From assembly GCF_014651515.1 (NCBI RefSeq), contig NZ_BMXA01000004.1:211699-275698 (forward strand): a stretch of DNA of 64,000 bases, read 5' to 3'. Under the pieces are notes generated by a model. That model ran no database searches. It saw nothing but the letters and a program-made list of their open reading frames with translations, and was not told where the DNA came from. This document shows, in pieces, positions 1 through 10,076 of this stretch. How positions within the stretch are numbered: the stretch's first letter is position 1; every line of letters starts with the position of its first letter. The DNA is from Arenicella chitinivorans. GTDB taxonomy: Bacteria > Pseudomonadota > Gammaproteobacteria > Arenicellales > Arenicellaceae. Position numbers and translations under genes: made by a program.

Positions 1-1287
1 GTCGATCAACACGATTTTCATACCTGGGTTCGCCCACTGAATACTCGCGACACAGACAGTAGCTTTAAACTGTACGCTCCCAATCGTTTTATAAAAGATT
101 GGCTAACCGATAATTTGCTGGATCAATTACAAGCGACTGCCAATCACGTCGGCGGCATGGATGTGCAGCTATCTGTTGTCCTGGATGACCATCGTGCCTC
201 CATGGCACCGCCACCGACCGCGCCTGAAAACAACGGGGACGAACCGCTCGAAAGCAACCCTTTTGGCACCAATGTATTGAACAGCGCATTTACCTTTGAA
301 AACCACATCGAAGGTAAATCAAATCAAATCGCTCGTGCCGCAACCAAGCAAGTCAGTGAAAATCCAGGTGTTGCATACAACCCTTTATTTATTTATGGCG
401 GAGTAGGGCTGGGTAAAACACACTTGATGCACGCAGCTGGTAACCTGATTAAGCAAAAACGCCAGAATGCTCAGGTAGCGTATGTTCACTCTGAACGATT
501 CGTAAGCGACATGGTAAAGTCAATTGAGACCAACACCATGAACAAGTTCAAAAGCTATTATCGCTCTTTGGACGCATTGTTAATCGATGATATCCAATTT
601 TTTGCCGACAAAGATAAATCTCAAGAAGAATTTTTTCACACCTTTAACACACTGTTAGAAACCGGCGCGCAGATTATTTTAACGTCAGACAAGTTTCCAA
701 AAGAGATTAATAATCTTCAAGAACGGTTAACCTCACGCTTTGAAAGTGGGTTGACGGTGCGTATTGATCCGCCTGAACTAGAAACCCGTGTCGCTATTTT
801 GAAGAACAAAGCGCGTAAGAACAATATCGACCTGAACGACGACGTAGCATTCATGGTGGCAAAGAAGATTCGCTCTAACGTGCGTGAACTCGAAGGCGCC
901 TTACACCGATTGGTTGCTAGCTCTCGATTTACTGGCCGCGAAATAGATCTCGATTTAGCAAAAGACACCTTGCAAGACCTTACGCTGTTTCAGGAACGCA
1001 AAATCTCGATCGAGAACATACAAAAGACTGTGGCTGAATTTTTCGGCATTCGCGTTTCTGACTTAAAATCAAAACGACGAAACCGACAAATTGCTCGTCC
1101 CCGCCAGGTTGCCATGGCACTGGCTAAAGAATTGACTAATATGAGCTTGCCCGACATTGGAGACGCGTTTGGCGGACGAGACCATACGACCGTCATTCAT
1201 GCGTGTAAAAAGGTAGATGAATTGGTTAAAACTGATTCCAAGATCAATGAAGACTACAACAGTCTACAGAAGATTCTCTCGGTTTAG
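1..1287 (+). CDS. dnaA: Chromosomal replication initiator DnaA (5' end outside window)
   Basis: DnaA binds DnaA boxes at oriC, oligomerises with ATP and melts the origin. The frame is open from base 1, and the first visible codons encode a domain I segment (HTWVRPL, then LYAPNRF), so only roughly the first 15-20 residues are missing. A low-complexity domain II linker follows, with a Pro-rich stretch (MAPPPTAPENN) near residues 65-75. The AAA+ domain III has Walker A GGVGLGKTH and Walker B LLIDDIQFF. The C-terminal domain IV ends with the DnaA-box-binding helix-turn-helix signature GGRDHTTVIHA. It is followed by DnaA boxes and dnaN, the classic bacterial origin order. A TTG at 115 could be mistaken for a start, but homology continues upstream of it. 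Confidence 0.98.
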   Translation, partial: VDQHDFHTWVRPLNTRDTDSSFKLYAPNRFIKDWLTDNLLDQLQATANHVGGMDVQLSVVLDDHRASMAPPPTAPENNGDEPLESNPFGTNVLNSAFTFENHIEGKSNQIARAATKQVSENPGVAYNPLFIYGGVGLGKTHLMHAAGNLIKQKRQNAQVAYVHSERFVSDMVKSIETNTMNKFKSYYRSLDALLIDDIQFFADKDKSQEEFFHTFNTLLETGAQIILTSDKFPKEINNLQERLTSRFESGLTVRIDPPELETRVAILKNKARKNNIDLNDDVAFMVAKKIRSNVRELEGALHRLVASSRFTGREIDLDLAKDTLQDLTLFQERKISIENIQKTVAEFFGIRVSDLKSKRRNRQIARPRQVAMALAKELTNMSLPDIGDAFGGRDHTTVIHACKKVDELVKTDSKINEDYNSLQKILSV

Positions 1288-1320
1288 GTTAAAACAGCCA
1301 CTATGCATCGATTAACAGCC

Positions 1321-1519
1321 TGTGGATAACTTCTGTATAAATACGGTATGATTCTTTGGTAACTTTTATCCACAATTCATTAACAACTTATCCCGTGGAA
1401 TTTAGAATAATTATCAACAGCCAATTTCGATCTTAAGTTATTGAATTTAAAAGATAAAAACGATTTATTCTAGTTATAAACGGCACTAGTAATAACAGTA
1501 AATAATAAGATAAACACAC
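1321..1519. other. oriC-like region with DnaA boxes and AT-rich stretch
   Basis: The dnaA-dnaN intergenic region holds two perfect DnaA boxes of the TTATCCACA type, at 1321-1329 (minus orientation) and 1366-1374 (plus). A one-mismatch box TTATCAACA lies at 1411-1419. From about 1430 to 1519 the sequence is strongly AT-rich and could serve as an unwinding element. DnaA-box clusters beside dnaA commonly mark oriC. Calling it the origin is inference: a second box cluster upstream of dnaA cannot be excluded because that side lies outside the window. The dnaN promoter must also be in this gap. Confidence 0.65.
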
Positions 1520-2626
1520 ATGAATATTAATATACAAAAGGAAACCTTGGAGGCTCCGCTCTCTCAGGTAATCGGTGTCGTGGAAAAACGCCAAACACTG
1601 CCTATCCTTGGCAACGTTTATCTGCAACTAAATGAAGGCGAACTTACTTTAGTTGGCTCTGACCTTGAAACAGAGATCACTACTCGTGTTAACGGTGTGA
1701 GTGGTGAGAACGGTAAAACAACAGTGTCGGCGCGAAAACTCTACGATATTTGTCGATCGTTACCAAAAGAGTCTCAACTGTCATTAGCGATTGAGTCTGA
1801 TAACAAGATGGTAGTGAAAGCCGGCAAGAGTCGGTTTACGCTGCAAACATTGTCTGCTGAAGACTATCCTAGGTTAGAAGAAACACAATGGCGTCATGAG
1901 TTCTCTATTTCTCAAGCAAAGTTAAGTAATTTGTTAACGCGTACGTCGTTTTCTATGGCTCAGCAAGACGTACGTTATTTCCTGAATGGTTTATTGTTAG
2001 AGATTCACGATGACCATATTGTGTCTGTTGCCACCGATGGGCACCGATTAGCCAAAACACAAGTACAGGTCGATCCGCTCGGAATTGACATGGTACAAAG
2101 CATCGTACCGAGAAAGGCCGTACTCGAAATCGGTAAATTTCTGGACGCAGACAGTGATGAACCGGTCGCCGTAAAATTAAACGCAAGCCACATTTCTATT
2201 GCGTCAGGTAACTTTTTGTTTATTTCCAAACTTATTGATGGTCGATTTCCCGACTATGAAAAAGTTATTCCAGCTAATCTTGATAAGCACGTCATTATCT
2301 TAAGAGCAAACTTGATTGAAATACTGAGTCGCGCAGCGATCTTAAGTAACGAGAAATTTCGTGGCGTATCGTTAAAGGTTGAAAACAATATACTTGAAGT
2401 TCGTTCTCACAACCCTGATCAAGAACATGCAAAGGACGAGATGGAAGTTGAATACAGTGGACCGTCCATCGAAATTGGATTCAATGTTAACTACTTATTA
2501 GAAGCATTAAAGGCCTGTGAATCAGAAGGTATCGATTTGGGGTTGCTTGACCCTAATACCAGTTGCACATTTCATGCCGCTGACTCCGACGATACTTTGT
2601 ACTTAATTATGCCGATGCGGCTTTAA
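1520..2626 (+). CDS. dnaN: DNA polymerase III beta sliding clamp
   Basis: DnaN is the ring-shaped processivity clamp that tethers polymerase III and many repair proteins to DNA. The 368-residue product has the family's usual length. It begins MNINIQKETL and ends in the typical beta-clamp tail YLIMPMRL, which forms part of the protein-binding cleft. The internal motifs YFLNGLLLE and ATDGHRLA are characteristic. The gene follows dnaA after the oriC-like gap and is closed by a rho-independent terminator at 2646-2671, so it does not appear to be co-transcribed with gyrB. The ribosome-binding site before the ATG is weak. Confidence 0.97.
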   Translation: MNINIQKETLEAPLSQVIGVVEKRQTLPILGNVYLQLNEGELTLVGSDLETEITTRVNGVSGENGKTTVSARKLYDICRSLPKESQLSLAIESDNKMVVKAGKSRFTLQTLSAEDYPRLEETQWRHEFSISQAKLSNLLTRTSFSMAQQDVRYFLNGLLLEIHDDHIVSVATDGHRLAKTQVQVDPLGIDMVQSIVPRKAVLEIGKFLDADSDEPVAVKLNASHISIASGNFLFISKLIDGRFPDYEKVIPANLDKHVIILRANLIEILSRAAILSNEKFRGVSLKVENNILEVRSHNPDQEHAKDEMEVEYSGPSIEIGFNVNYLLEALKACESEGIDLGLLDPNTSCTFHAADSDDTLYLIMPMRL

Positions 2627-2645
2627 GCGCTAGGTTCAATTATAG

Positions 2646-2671
2646 AAAACCGGCTTAGGCCGGTTTTTTTT
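2646..2671 (+). terminator. Rho-independent terminator after dnaN
   Basis: A 9-bp GC-rich stem (AAAACCGGC paired with GCCGGTTTT) with a TTAG loop is followed by a run of T residues to 2671. It starts 19 bases after the dnaN stop codon, in plus orientation. Confidence 0.9.
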
Positions 2672-2815
2672 GGTCTTCATTTCAACCCGCGTCCGTCCAC
2701 AGGATGTTTCTTAATACTGGCTACGTTATTCACCTTTAGTGATCTAACCAGCGTGGTTGTTTATTCTGACTGTTCCATTCATTTACCTTGTTCATTCATT
2801 TATCACGCATTCATT

Positions 2816-2845
2816 TTGCCATTGTTCCACGTGGAACAATGGCAA
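2816..2845. promoter_or_regulatory. parS-like ParB binding site 1 (perfect palindrome)
   Basis: The 16-mer TGTTCCACGTGGAACA at 2823-2838 matches the palindromic bacterial parS consensus. It is embedded in a longer 30-bp perfect palindrome spanning 2816-2845. It lies in the dnaN-gyrB gap, where chromosomal parS sites occur near oriC in pseudomonads and relatives. The parAB genes are not in this window. Confidence 0.85.
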
Positions 2846-2902
2846 GTGTTGGCCGCTGTTTATACGAAAACTGTGTGACAAACCTGTAGGTATAATTTTG
2901 GA

Positions 2903-2918
2903 TGTTCCACGTGAAACA
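2903..2918. promoter_or_regulatory. parS-like ParB binding site 2
   Basis: TGTTCCACGTGAAACA differs from the perfect palindrome of site 1 at one base and is itself a common parS variant. Its centre is 80 bp from that of site 1. Two sites this close, next to the origin, make a chance match unlikely. Confidence 0.8.
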
Positions 2919-2975
2919 TAACCCAATTTAGTTTCTAAGGTAGTTGTGGTAATTAATGCTTAAAACTAGCGTTTT

Positions 2976-2984
2976 TGGTATGAT
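2976..2984 (+). promoter_or_regulatory. Candidate extended -10 promoter of gyrB
   Basis: TGG followed by TATGAT (2979-2984) resembles an extended -10 element, 38 bases before the gyrB ATG. No good -35 hexamer is visible at the usual spacing, so this is tentative. Confidence 0.35.
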
Positions 2985-3013
2985 TAGGTGTTCGAAATTT
3001 GCCCTCAGATTAG

Positions 3014-5401
<2,388 letters not shown>

Positions 5402-5432
5402 ATTTGTTATTTATATTCAATAACTTACGTCT

Positions 5433-5465
5433 AAAAAAAGCGCAATATATTAAAAATTTTGCGCT
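5433..5465 (-). terminator. Probable terminator between gyrB and apaG
   Basis: A hairpin pairs AGCGCAA (5439-5445) with TTGCGCT (5459-5465). In minus orientation it is followed by seven T residues (5439-5433), which suits the end of the apaH-apaG transcript. A second 6-bp stem (5498-5503 with 5511-5516) lies nearby without a clear T tract. The rest of 5402-5575 holds no gene. Confidence 0.55.
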
Positions 5466-5575
5466 GTGTGGTGAATATAATTAAATTGTACGGGTTATGG
5501 GTCTACTTATGACCCAAAACTGGGATATTTTTTTAGGTCAAATCGTCAAAGTTTCCAGTGTGTAAACATGGAAAC

Positions 5576-6019
5576 TCAGTGTAGCACTCGGGGAATTGAG
5601 AGCGTGAATCTCGGTATAGGAACGTGAAACTCGGCTGGTGAGTTTTTGCTCTCAACTTGGGTTGAGTGATCGTTTGATAGTGACTCGACTTCAATTAAAA
5701 AATATCGGCCTTCCATGGTGCCTATCTCCGTTTCCATCACGGCACTACTACTGTATTCGAAATAATCGCCTGGTAGGATGATCGGTTGTTTACCAACGAC
5801 ACCTTCTCCCAGTACTTCTTCTACTTTGCGATTAGAATCCGTAATGAGCCAGTGTCGACGAATTAGCTGGCAGGCGACAGAGCTATCATTCGTAATTTTA
5901 ACGGTATACGAAAAGACAAAGCGTTTTAGCTGAGGATCTGATTGTGCCTCAATATAGCGGCTTGTCACCAACACAAAAATTTGTTTATTTGGATTACTAG
6001 TTTTTTGTGTACTGGTCAT
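5576..6019 (-). CDS. apaG: ApaG domain protein
   Basis: ApaG is a small immunoglobulin-like beta-sandwich protein commonly encoded beside apaH; its molecular role is unclear. Family motifs are SRYIEAQSDP, FSYTVKITND, RRHWLIT and GEGVVGKQPIILPG. The product is 147 residues against about 125 for the E. coli protein. The extra length is a short N-terminal extension and an insertion of about 15 polar residues (around 113-127) just before the last conserved strands. It lies 6 bp downstream of apaH on the same strand and is surely co-transcribed. Confidence 0.93.
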   Translation of the reverse strand: MTSTQKTSNPNKQIFVLVTSRYIEAQSDPQLKRFVFSYTVKITNDSSVACQLIRRHWLITDSNRKVEEVLGEGVVGKQPIILPGDYFEYSSSAVMETEIGTMEGRYFLIEVESLSNDHSTQVESKNSPAEFHVPIPRFTLSIPRVLH

Positions 6020-6025
6020 TATTAT

Positions 6026-6853
6026 CTACAGATTAGCCGGTTGTTCGTATAGTTTGATGTTTTTATCGGGATTTTTCGGTAGTTTTGCCATGGTCAGTGA
6101 GCGACCCCATACGCAACCGGTGTCCAGCGCCAAATGATGTCGGGTGTTGACCAGACCAAGCGCCGACCAATGACCGAATATAACTCTATAAGAATCCAGG
6201 CTGGGGTTGTCAAATTCAAACCAAGCGACGCGGTTTTTACGACTTTTGCCGACATAGCCACTCTCGGTAAAATTTAGGTGGCCTTTGGGACTACAAAATC
6301 GCATTCGCGTGAGTGTATTGACCGTAAACCGGCGACGCTGTACCTTGCTTAGGTCGGGGTTCCAACGAGTAGGTTGGTTACTATACAGTCGCTTAAGTAA
6401 TTTAACGCATTTATTGGGGTCACGGAAAACCTTCTCTACGTCGCGAGCGTGAGTCTGGGCTTGTTCGAGTGTCCACCATGGGTAAATACCAGCGTGACAT
6501 AAGACAAATTTACGTTCGGGATTAACCACCAGTAAGGGACGAGTACGCAACCAATCACCTATTTCGTGTGCATCCGGTGCCGCTAATATTTTATGGAGTG
6601 TGTCTGTCGGGCGTGGAGAACGAACCCCGTACAACATCGAAAGCAAGTGTATATCATGGTTTCCGAGTACTGTAACACATTGATTTTCAAGACTTTTTAA
6701 TAAACGAATTGTCTTAAGAGATTTATCACCACGGTTCACCATATCACCTACACAGAGCAGTGTGTCCTTACTGGTATCGAAGTTAACCTGTTCTAAGAGC
6801 CGAGCCAATGGGTCGTAACACCCTTGGATATCTCCAACTGCGTAATAGGCCAT
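6026..6853 (-). CDS. apaH: Symmetrical bis(5'-nucleosyl)-tetraphosphatase
   Basis: ApaH cleaves diadenosine tetraphosphate into two ADP and is implicated in removing Np4 caps from RNA. The metallophosphoesterase signature is intact: GDIQGC near residue 8, GDMVNRGD near 37 and GNHDIH near 64. The segments AHAGIYPWW and FGHWSALG with the late DTGCVWG complete the active site. At 275 residues it matches the family. It is followed by apaG, and the gene upstream on the same strand is mlaA, 18 bp away. Confidence 0.96.
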   Translation of the reverse strand: MAYYAVGDIQGCYDPLARLLEQVNFDTSKDTLLCVGDMVNRGDKSLKTIRLLKSLENQCVTVLGNHDIHLLSMLYGVRSPRPTDTLHKILAAPDAHEIGDWLRTRPLLVVNPERKFVLCHAGIYPWWTLEQAQTHARDVEKVFRDPNKCVKLLKRLYSNQPTRWNPDLSKVQRRRFTVNTLTRMRFCSPKGHLNFTESGYVGKSRKNRVAWFEFDNPSLDSYRVIFGHWSALGLVNTRHHLALDTGCVWGRSLTMAKLPKNPDKNIKLYEQPANL

Positions 6854-6871
6854 TAAGTTGGTCCGTGAACC

Positions 6872-7630
6872 CTAAAAGTCGAATTCTTCTTCGTCTGACG
6901 GTTGAGGTGGGTTACCGTCATAAATCGCATTAATACGCGTCGATTCGTAAGCGGACTTAAGGAACAAATACGGGTCCAGTTGGCGATTAAGTACGTCGTC
7001 AGTGCCAAGAAACCGAGCTCGTGTGTCGACAATATCGAGCGCGGCAAGACCCAAGCGAACAGACGTATCGTCCGATAATTCGTTGATGGGGTAGTAACCG
7101 AACGTGCCCACTGCGCGAGCAGTGCCGTCGCGAAGATTGCTTGGGCCAAGAAAAGGTATCACAATGTACGGGCCTGGTTTTACGCCCCAGGCGGCTAATG
7201 TTTGGCCCAAATCTTCACGACGTGCTTCAACTTCATAACTTGATGCCACGTCAAATAAGCCGAACACGCCAACGGTGCTGTTTACGACAAAGCGATAAGT
7301 AGAGTGCAAGGCACCGTCAAATTTGCCTTGCAGAAGATTGTTGATCAGATTTACTGGCTCACGCAGATTCCCGAAAAAATGACTTACGCCTTGCTGAGCT
7401 GGCTCTGGTACCACAGTATCGTATACCTTTGCAGTCGGGCGCAATATTGCTCTATCAGCTAAATCATTGAATGCATGGGCTTTGCGATTAAACCCTTCTA
7501 AAGGATCAGCACTGACGTGTTTATAAGGGTCATCATTGACCGAAAGTGTAGAGCAGGCGGTTAGGGCAACAAGTGTACCCATCACGACTGGAATCCGTAA
7601 GAATGACAAAGATCGTGTATTTAAACGCAT
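6872..7630 (-). CDS. mlaA: MlaA/VacJ-family phospholipid-binding lipoprotein
   Basis: MlaA is the outer-membrane lipoprotein of the Mla system, which removes misplaced phospholipids from the outer leaflet and passes them to MlaC. The N-terminus is a lipoprotein signal with lipobox LTAC (Cys near residue 26). The body shows family motifs DPLEGFNR, VNLINNLLQGK, GQTLAAWGVKPGPYIVIPFLGP and a C-terminal acidic tail. An AAGGAA Shine-Dalgarno sequence precedes the ATG. No other mla genes are in the window, as is usual for this unlinked component. Confidence 0.94.
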   Translation of the reverse strand: MRLNTRSLSFLRIPVVMGTLVALTACSTLSVNDDPYKHVSADPLEGFNRKAHAFNDLADRAILRPTAKVYDTVVPEPAQQGVSHFFGNLREPVNLINNLLQGKFDGALHSTYRFVVNSTVGVFGLFDVASSYEVEARREDLGQTLAAWGVKPGPYIVIPFLGPSNLRDGTARAVGTFGYYPINELSDDTSVRLGLAALDIVDTRARFLGTDDVLNRQLDPYLFLKSAYESTRINAIYDGNPPQPSDEEEFDF

Positions 7631-7727
7631 GTGATATTCCTTCGCTCGACCAAATTACGAGTATAGCCGCCAAATGTGAAAATCTAGCACGAAAGGCGGC
7701 CATCCGTTCGAATTTCTAATGTGAGAG

Positions 7728-8231
7728 TCAGTGTTTTGCGTCGGACTCAGTTGTTTCGTTGGTTTGCGCTTCTGCTTGCTGGTTGGCCATTGCAGCCTGT
7801 TGTTGCTGTTTGGCGTTGTACAGTGCTTCGAAGTTGATAGGCGATAGCAGTAGTTGAGGGAAACCGCCTTTGCCAACCAAATCTGAAACGGCTTCCCGCG
7901 CGAACGGTAAAAGGACGTTAGGGCACGCAATTTCGAGTGCAAGCGGCAAATCGGCTTCCGCCAGACCAACGATTTGAAAAATACCGGCTTGGTGTACTTC
8001 AACTAGAAACGCTGTTTCACCGCCAATTTTGGAAGTGACCGTTAAGCCGAGCACAACTTCATAAAAATCGTTCTGTTCCAGTGGGTTGGCTTTGATAGTT
8101 GCCTCAATTTCCACCTCAGGTTGGGAGGGATCCTTTAAAAATACACCGGGAGAGTTGGGAGATTCCAGTGAGCAATCTTTTAAGTAGATTTTGCGGATAT
8201 CGAAGGCATTTGCTTTTTGTTCTTCGGCCAT
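7728..8231 (-). CDS. secB: Protein-export chaperone SecB
   Basis: SecB is a tetrameric cytosolic chaperone that keeps preproteins unfolded and hands them to SecA. The 167-residue product has the family's core: IRKIYLKDCSLESPN near the N-terminus, VHQAGIF, and CPNVLLPFAREAVSDLV followed by GGFPQLLLSPINFEALY. The C-terminal tail is Gln/Glu-rich. It follows the rhodanese gene by 35 bp on the same strand. In E. coli yibN-grxC-secB lie together; here the glutaredoxin gene is absent between them. Confidence 0.97.
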   Translation of the reverse strand: MAEEQKANAFDIRKIYLKDCSLESPNSPGVFLKDPSQPEVEIEATIKANPLEQNDFYEVVLGLTVTSKIGGETAFLVEVHQAGIFQIVGLAEADLPLALEIACPNVLLPFAREAVSDLVGKGGFPQLLLSPINFEALYNAKQQQQAAMANQQAEAQTNETTESDAKH

Positions 8232-8266
8232 GATTGTGTTACTCGCTTATTCGTGATGTATGTATT

Positions 8267-8692
8267 TTATTTTTTGATACTGGCGATTGGCATGTTTTCT
8301 TTGGTCCAAGAAATAATACCGCCCCGCAGTATATGTAGGTTAGTAAAGCCCATTGCAACCAGTTTTTTGGCTGCGGCGGTACTTCGTGACCCCGTTTGAC
8401 ACACTAAAATAGTGGTTTTGTCTTTGTGTTTCATTAACGCTGAATCATCTGCAGATAACGCTTCTAACGGAAAATTAACCGATTTAGGAATATGACCTGC
8501 GGCATAATGCTCAGCTTTATTCACATCGATAATGACCGATTTTCCTTTCCGTTGCAGGCTGGGCATTTCGAGCACTGAGATAAAGTTCGCACCTTTAACA
8601 CCTGCGAGGGTGTAGGAAAAGATCAGTAGGGAGGTGATGGTAAAAAACGCGGCAAACAACCAGATATTTTGATCTACAAATTCGGCAAACAT
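8267..8692 (-). CDS. Membrane-anchored rhodanese-like protein (YibN type)
   Basis: A single N-terminal transmembrane helix (about residues 10-30) is followed by a rhodanese domain. The active-site loop CQTGSRS carries the catalytic Cys near residue 103, so sulfurtransferase activity is possible. The 141-residue size, topology and position directly upstream of secB match YibN of E. coli. The physiological acceptor is unknown. Confidence 0.9.
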   Translation of the reverse strand: MFAEFVDQNIWLFAAFFTITSLLIFSYTLAGVKGANFISVLEMPSLQRKGKSVIIDVNKAEHYAAGHIPKSVNFPLEALSADDSALMKHKDKTTILVCQTGSRSTAAAKKLVAMGFTNLHILRGGIISWTKENMPIASIKK

Positions 8693-8817
8693 AATGCGTG
8701 AGCGCGTACAGAGCGCAAGCTATAATCGAAACAGCAGCGAATTATACAGCACCTGCCTTTTAAAAGAATGCCAGTGATTGGCAAAAACGTATTAATAATC
8801 CGGTAACCACTTCTCTT
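8693..8817. promoter_or_regulatory. Divergent promoter region, rhodanese-secB versus envC
   Basis: This 125-bp gap separates two divergent operons. A TATAAT lies on the plus strand at 8721-8726, and a perfect TATAAT on the minus strand occupies 8741-8746. Neither has a convincing -35 hexamer at 17 bp, so the promoters are candidates only. Confidence 0.4.
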
Positions 8818-10035
8818 ATGTTGTACGTAGCAAGACGTCTAACATTTATACTGGTCTCTTTCGGTTTTGCGCTAACCGCACAGGCGAATGATGAACAGAC
8901 ATACCGCAAGTCAATTGATCGTATTGGCGGGGAAATCAAGCAGATTAGTCGAAACCTGAACGCCAATAAGAAGTTATTAAAGACAGAGCGAGATGAGTTA
9001 TTGGCCGTCGAGCAAAAGTTGGTAAAGCTGAAAACCCAAATTAACGAGGTAGCGAAAGAGATCACGCGTCGACAGGCTGAAATAGAGAGTCTGGATGAGA
9101 AAATAGCCGCAGCACGAGAAGATCAGCAAAATCATCGCGATGTGCTCGCCAAACTCCTACTGTCGCGTTATAAGCAAGGCCGTCGTGACTACGTACAAAA
9201 AGTACTAAATCAGGAAAACCCCTATGCGGTTGGTCGGTTAGCCAATTATCACTATTATTTCACTGAAGCGATTCAACAACGTTACTCTGAATTAGAAACA
9301 TTGATTGGCCAATCGCAAGCGCTGCATACAGAGCACCAAAAAGCACTGTCAGACCTAGTCAGCAAGCGTGAGGAGCAATCACAATTGCAATCGCAATGGC
9401 AAACGTCACAACGAGAGAGAGCCGCCACCGTCGAAAAGTTGAATAGAAAAGTAGGTGACTCGACTGAAAAGCTAGTTCAGCTTAAAAAAGATCGTGCCCG
9501 TCTAAACAGCTTGTTGACACAAATCGCCAAGCAGGCAGCAGAAATGCGGCGTTTGGACGCAGAGCGGCAAAAACAGGCGGCCGAGCAAGCGCGTCAGCAG
9601 GGCAAGCAGGTGACGCGCGTAGAGCGCCCAGCGGTGGATGGCGGATTTTTAAAACAGAGGGGGCGATTAACTTTTCCAGTAAGTGGTGCAGTAAAAACCC
9701 GTTTTGGATCACGCTTGCCGGAGTCAGGTATGCGTTCAGATGGTATGTTTTTTAACACACCGGAGCCAAAGCAGGTGCGCTCGATTTTTCGTGGTCGAGT
9801 ATTGTTTGCTGATTTTCTGAAAGGTTATGGTTTGTTGATGATTGTTGATCATGGTGATCAACATATTAGCCTGTATGGTCATAATGAAGTATTGTACAAA
9901 CGTGTAGGTGATATGGTGGATACCAACGAAGTTATTGGTAAAACTGGCGTCACGGGTGGCTTGAAGTCACCAGGGTTATACTTTGAAATTCGTAAAAACG
10001 CAGACCCGGTTGATCCCGCGGTCTGGTGCCAATAA
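8818..10035 (+). CDS. envC: EnvC-like amidase activator with degenerate LytM domain
   Basis: EnvC-type proteins sit in the periplasm at the septum and activate peptidoglycan amidases. The 405-residue product has a signal peptide ending AQA, then long coiled-coil segments (about residues 25-110 and 150-255). The C-terminal LytM/M23 domain covers about 285-403. Key zinc ligands seem lost: the usual HxxxD region reads MRSDGMFF, and the final HxH reads GLYFEI, although a YGHN-type His remains. This pattern fits an activator rather than an active endopeptidase. The downstream gene is a carboxy-terminal protease, the order seen in many gammaproteobacteria. Confidence 0.85.
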   Translation: MLYVARRLTFILVSFGFALTAQANDEQTYRKSIDRIGGEIKQISRNLNANKKLLKTERDELLAVEQKLVKLKTQINEVAKEITRRQAEIESLDEKIAAAREDQQNHRDVLAKLLLSRYKQGRRDYVQKVLNQENPYAVGRLANYHYYFTEAIQQRYSELETLIGQSQALHTEHQKALSDLVSKREEQSQLQSQWQTSQRERAATVEKLNRKVGDSTEKLVQLKKDRARLNSLLTQIAKQAAEMRRLDAERQKQAAEQARQQGKQVTRVERPAVDGGFLKQRGRLTFPVSGAVKTRFGSRLPESGMRSDGMFFNTPEPKQVRSIFRGRVLFADFLKGYGLLMIVDHGDQHISLYGHNEVLYKRVGDMVDTNEVIGKTGVTGGLKSPGLYFEIRKNADPVDPAVWCQ

Positions 10036-10076
10036 CGTGGTTGATTGGTTACATAAAAATAGCAGAGACGCAGTCT

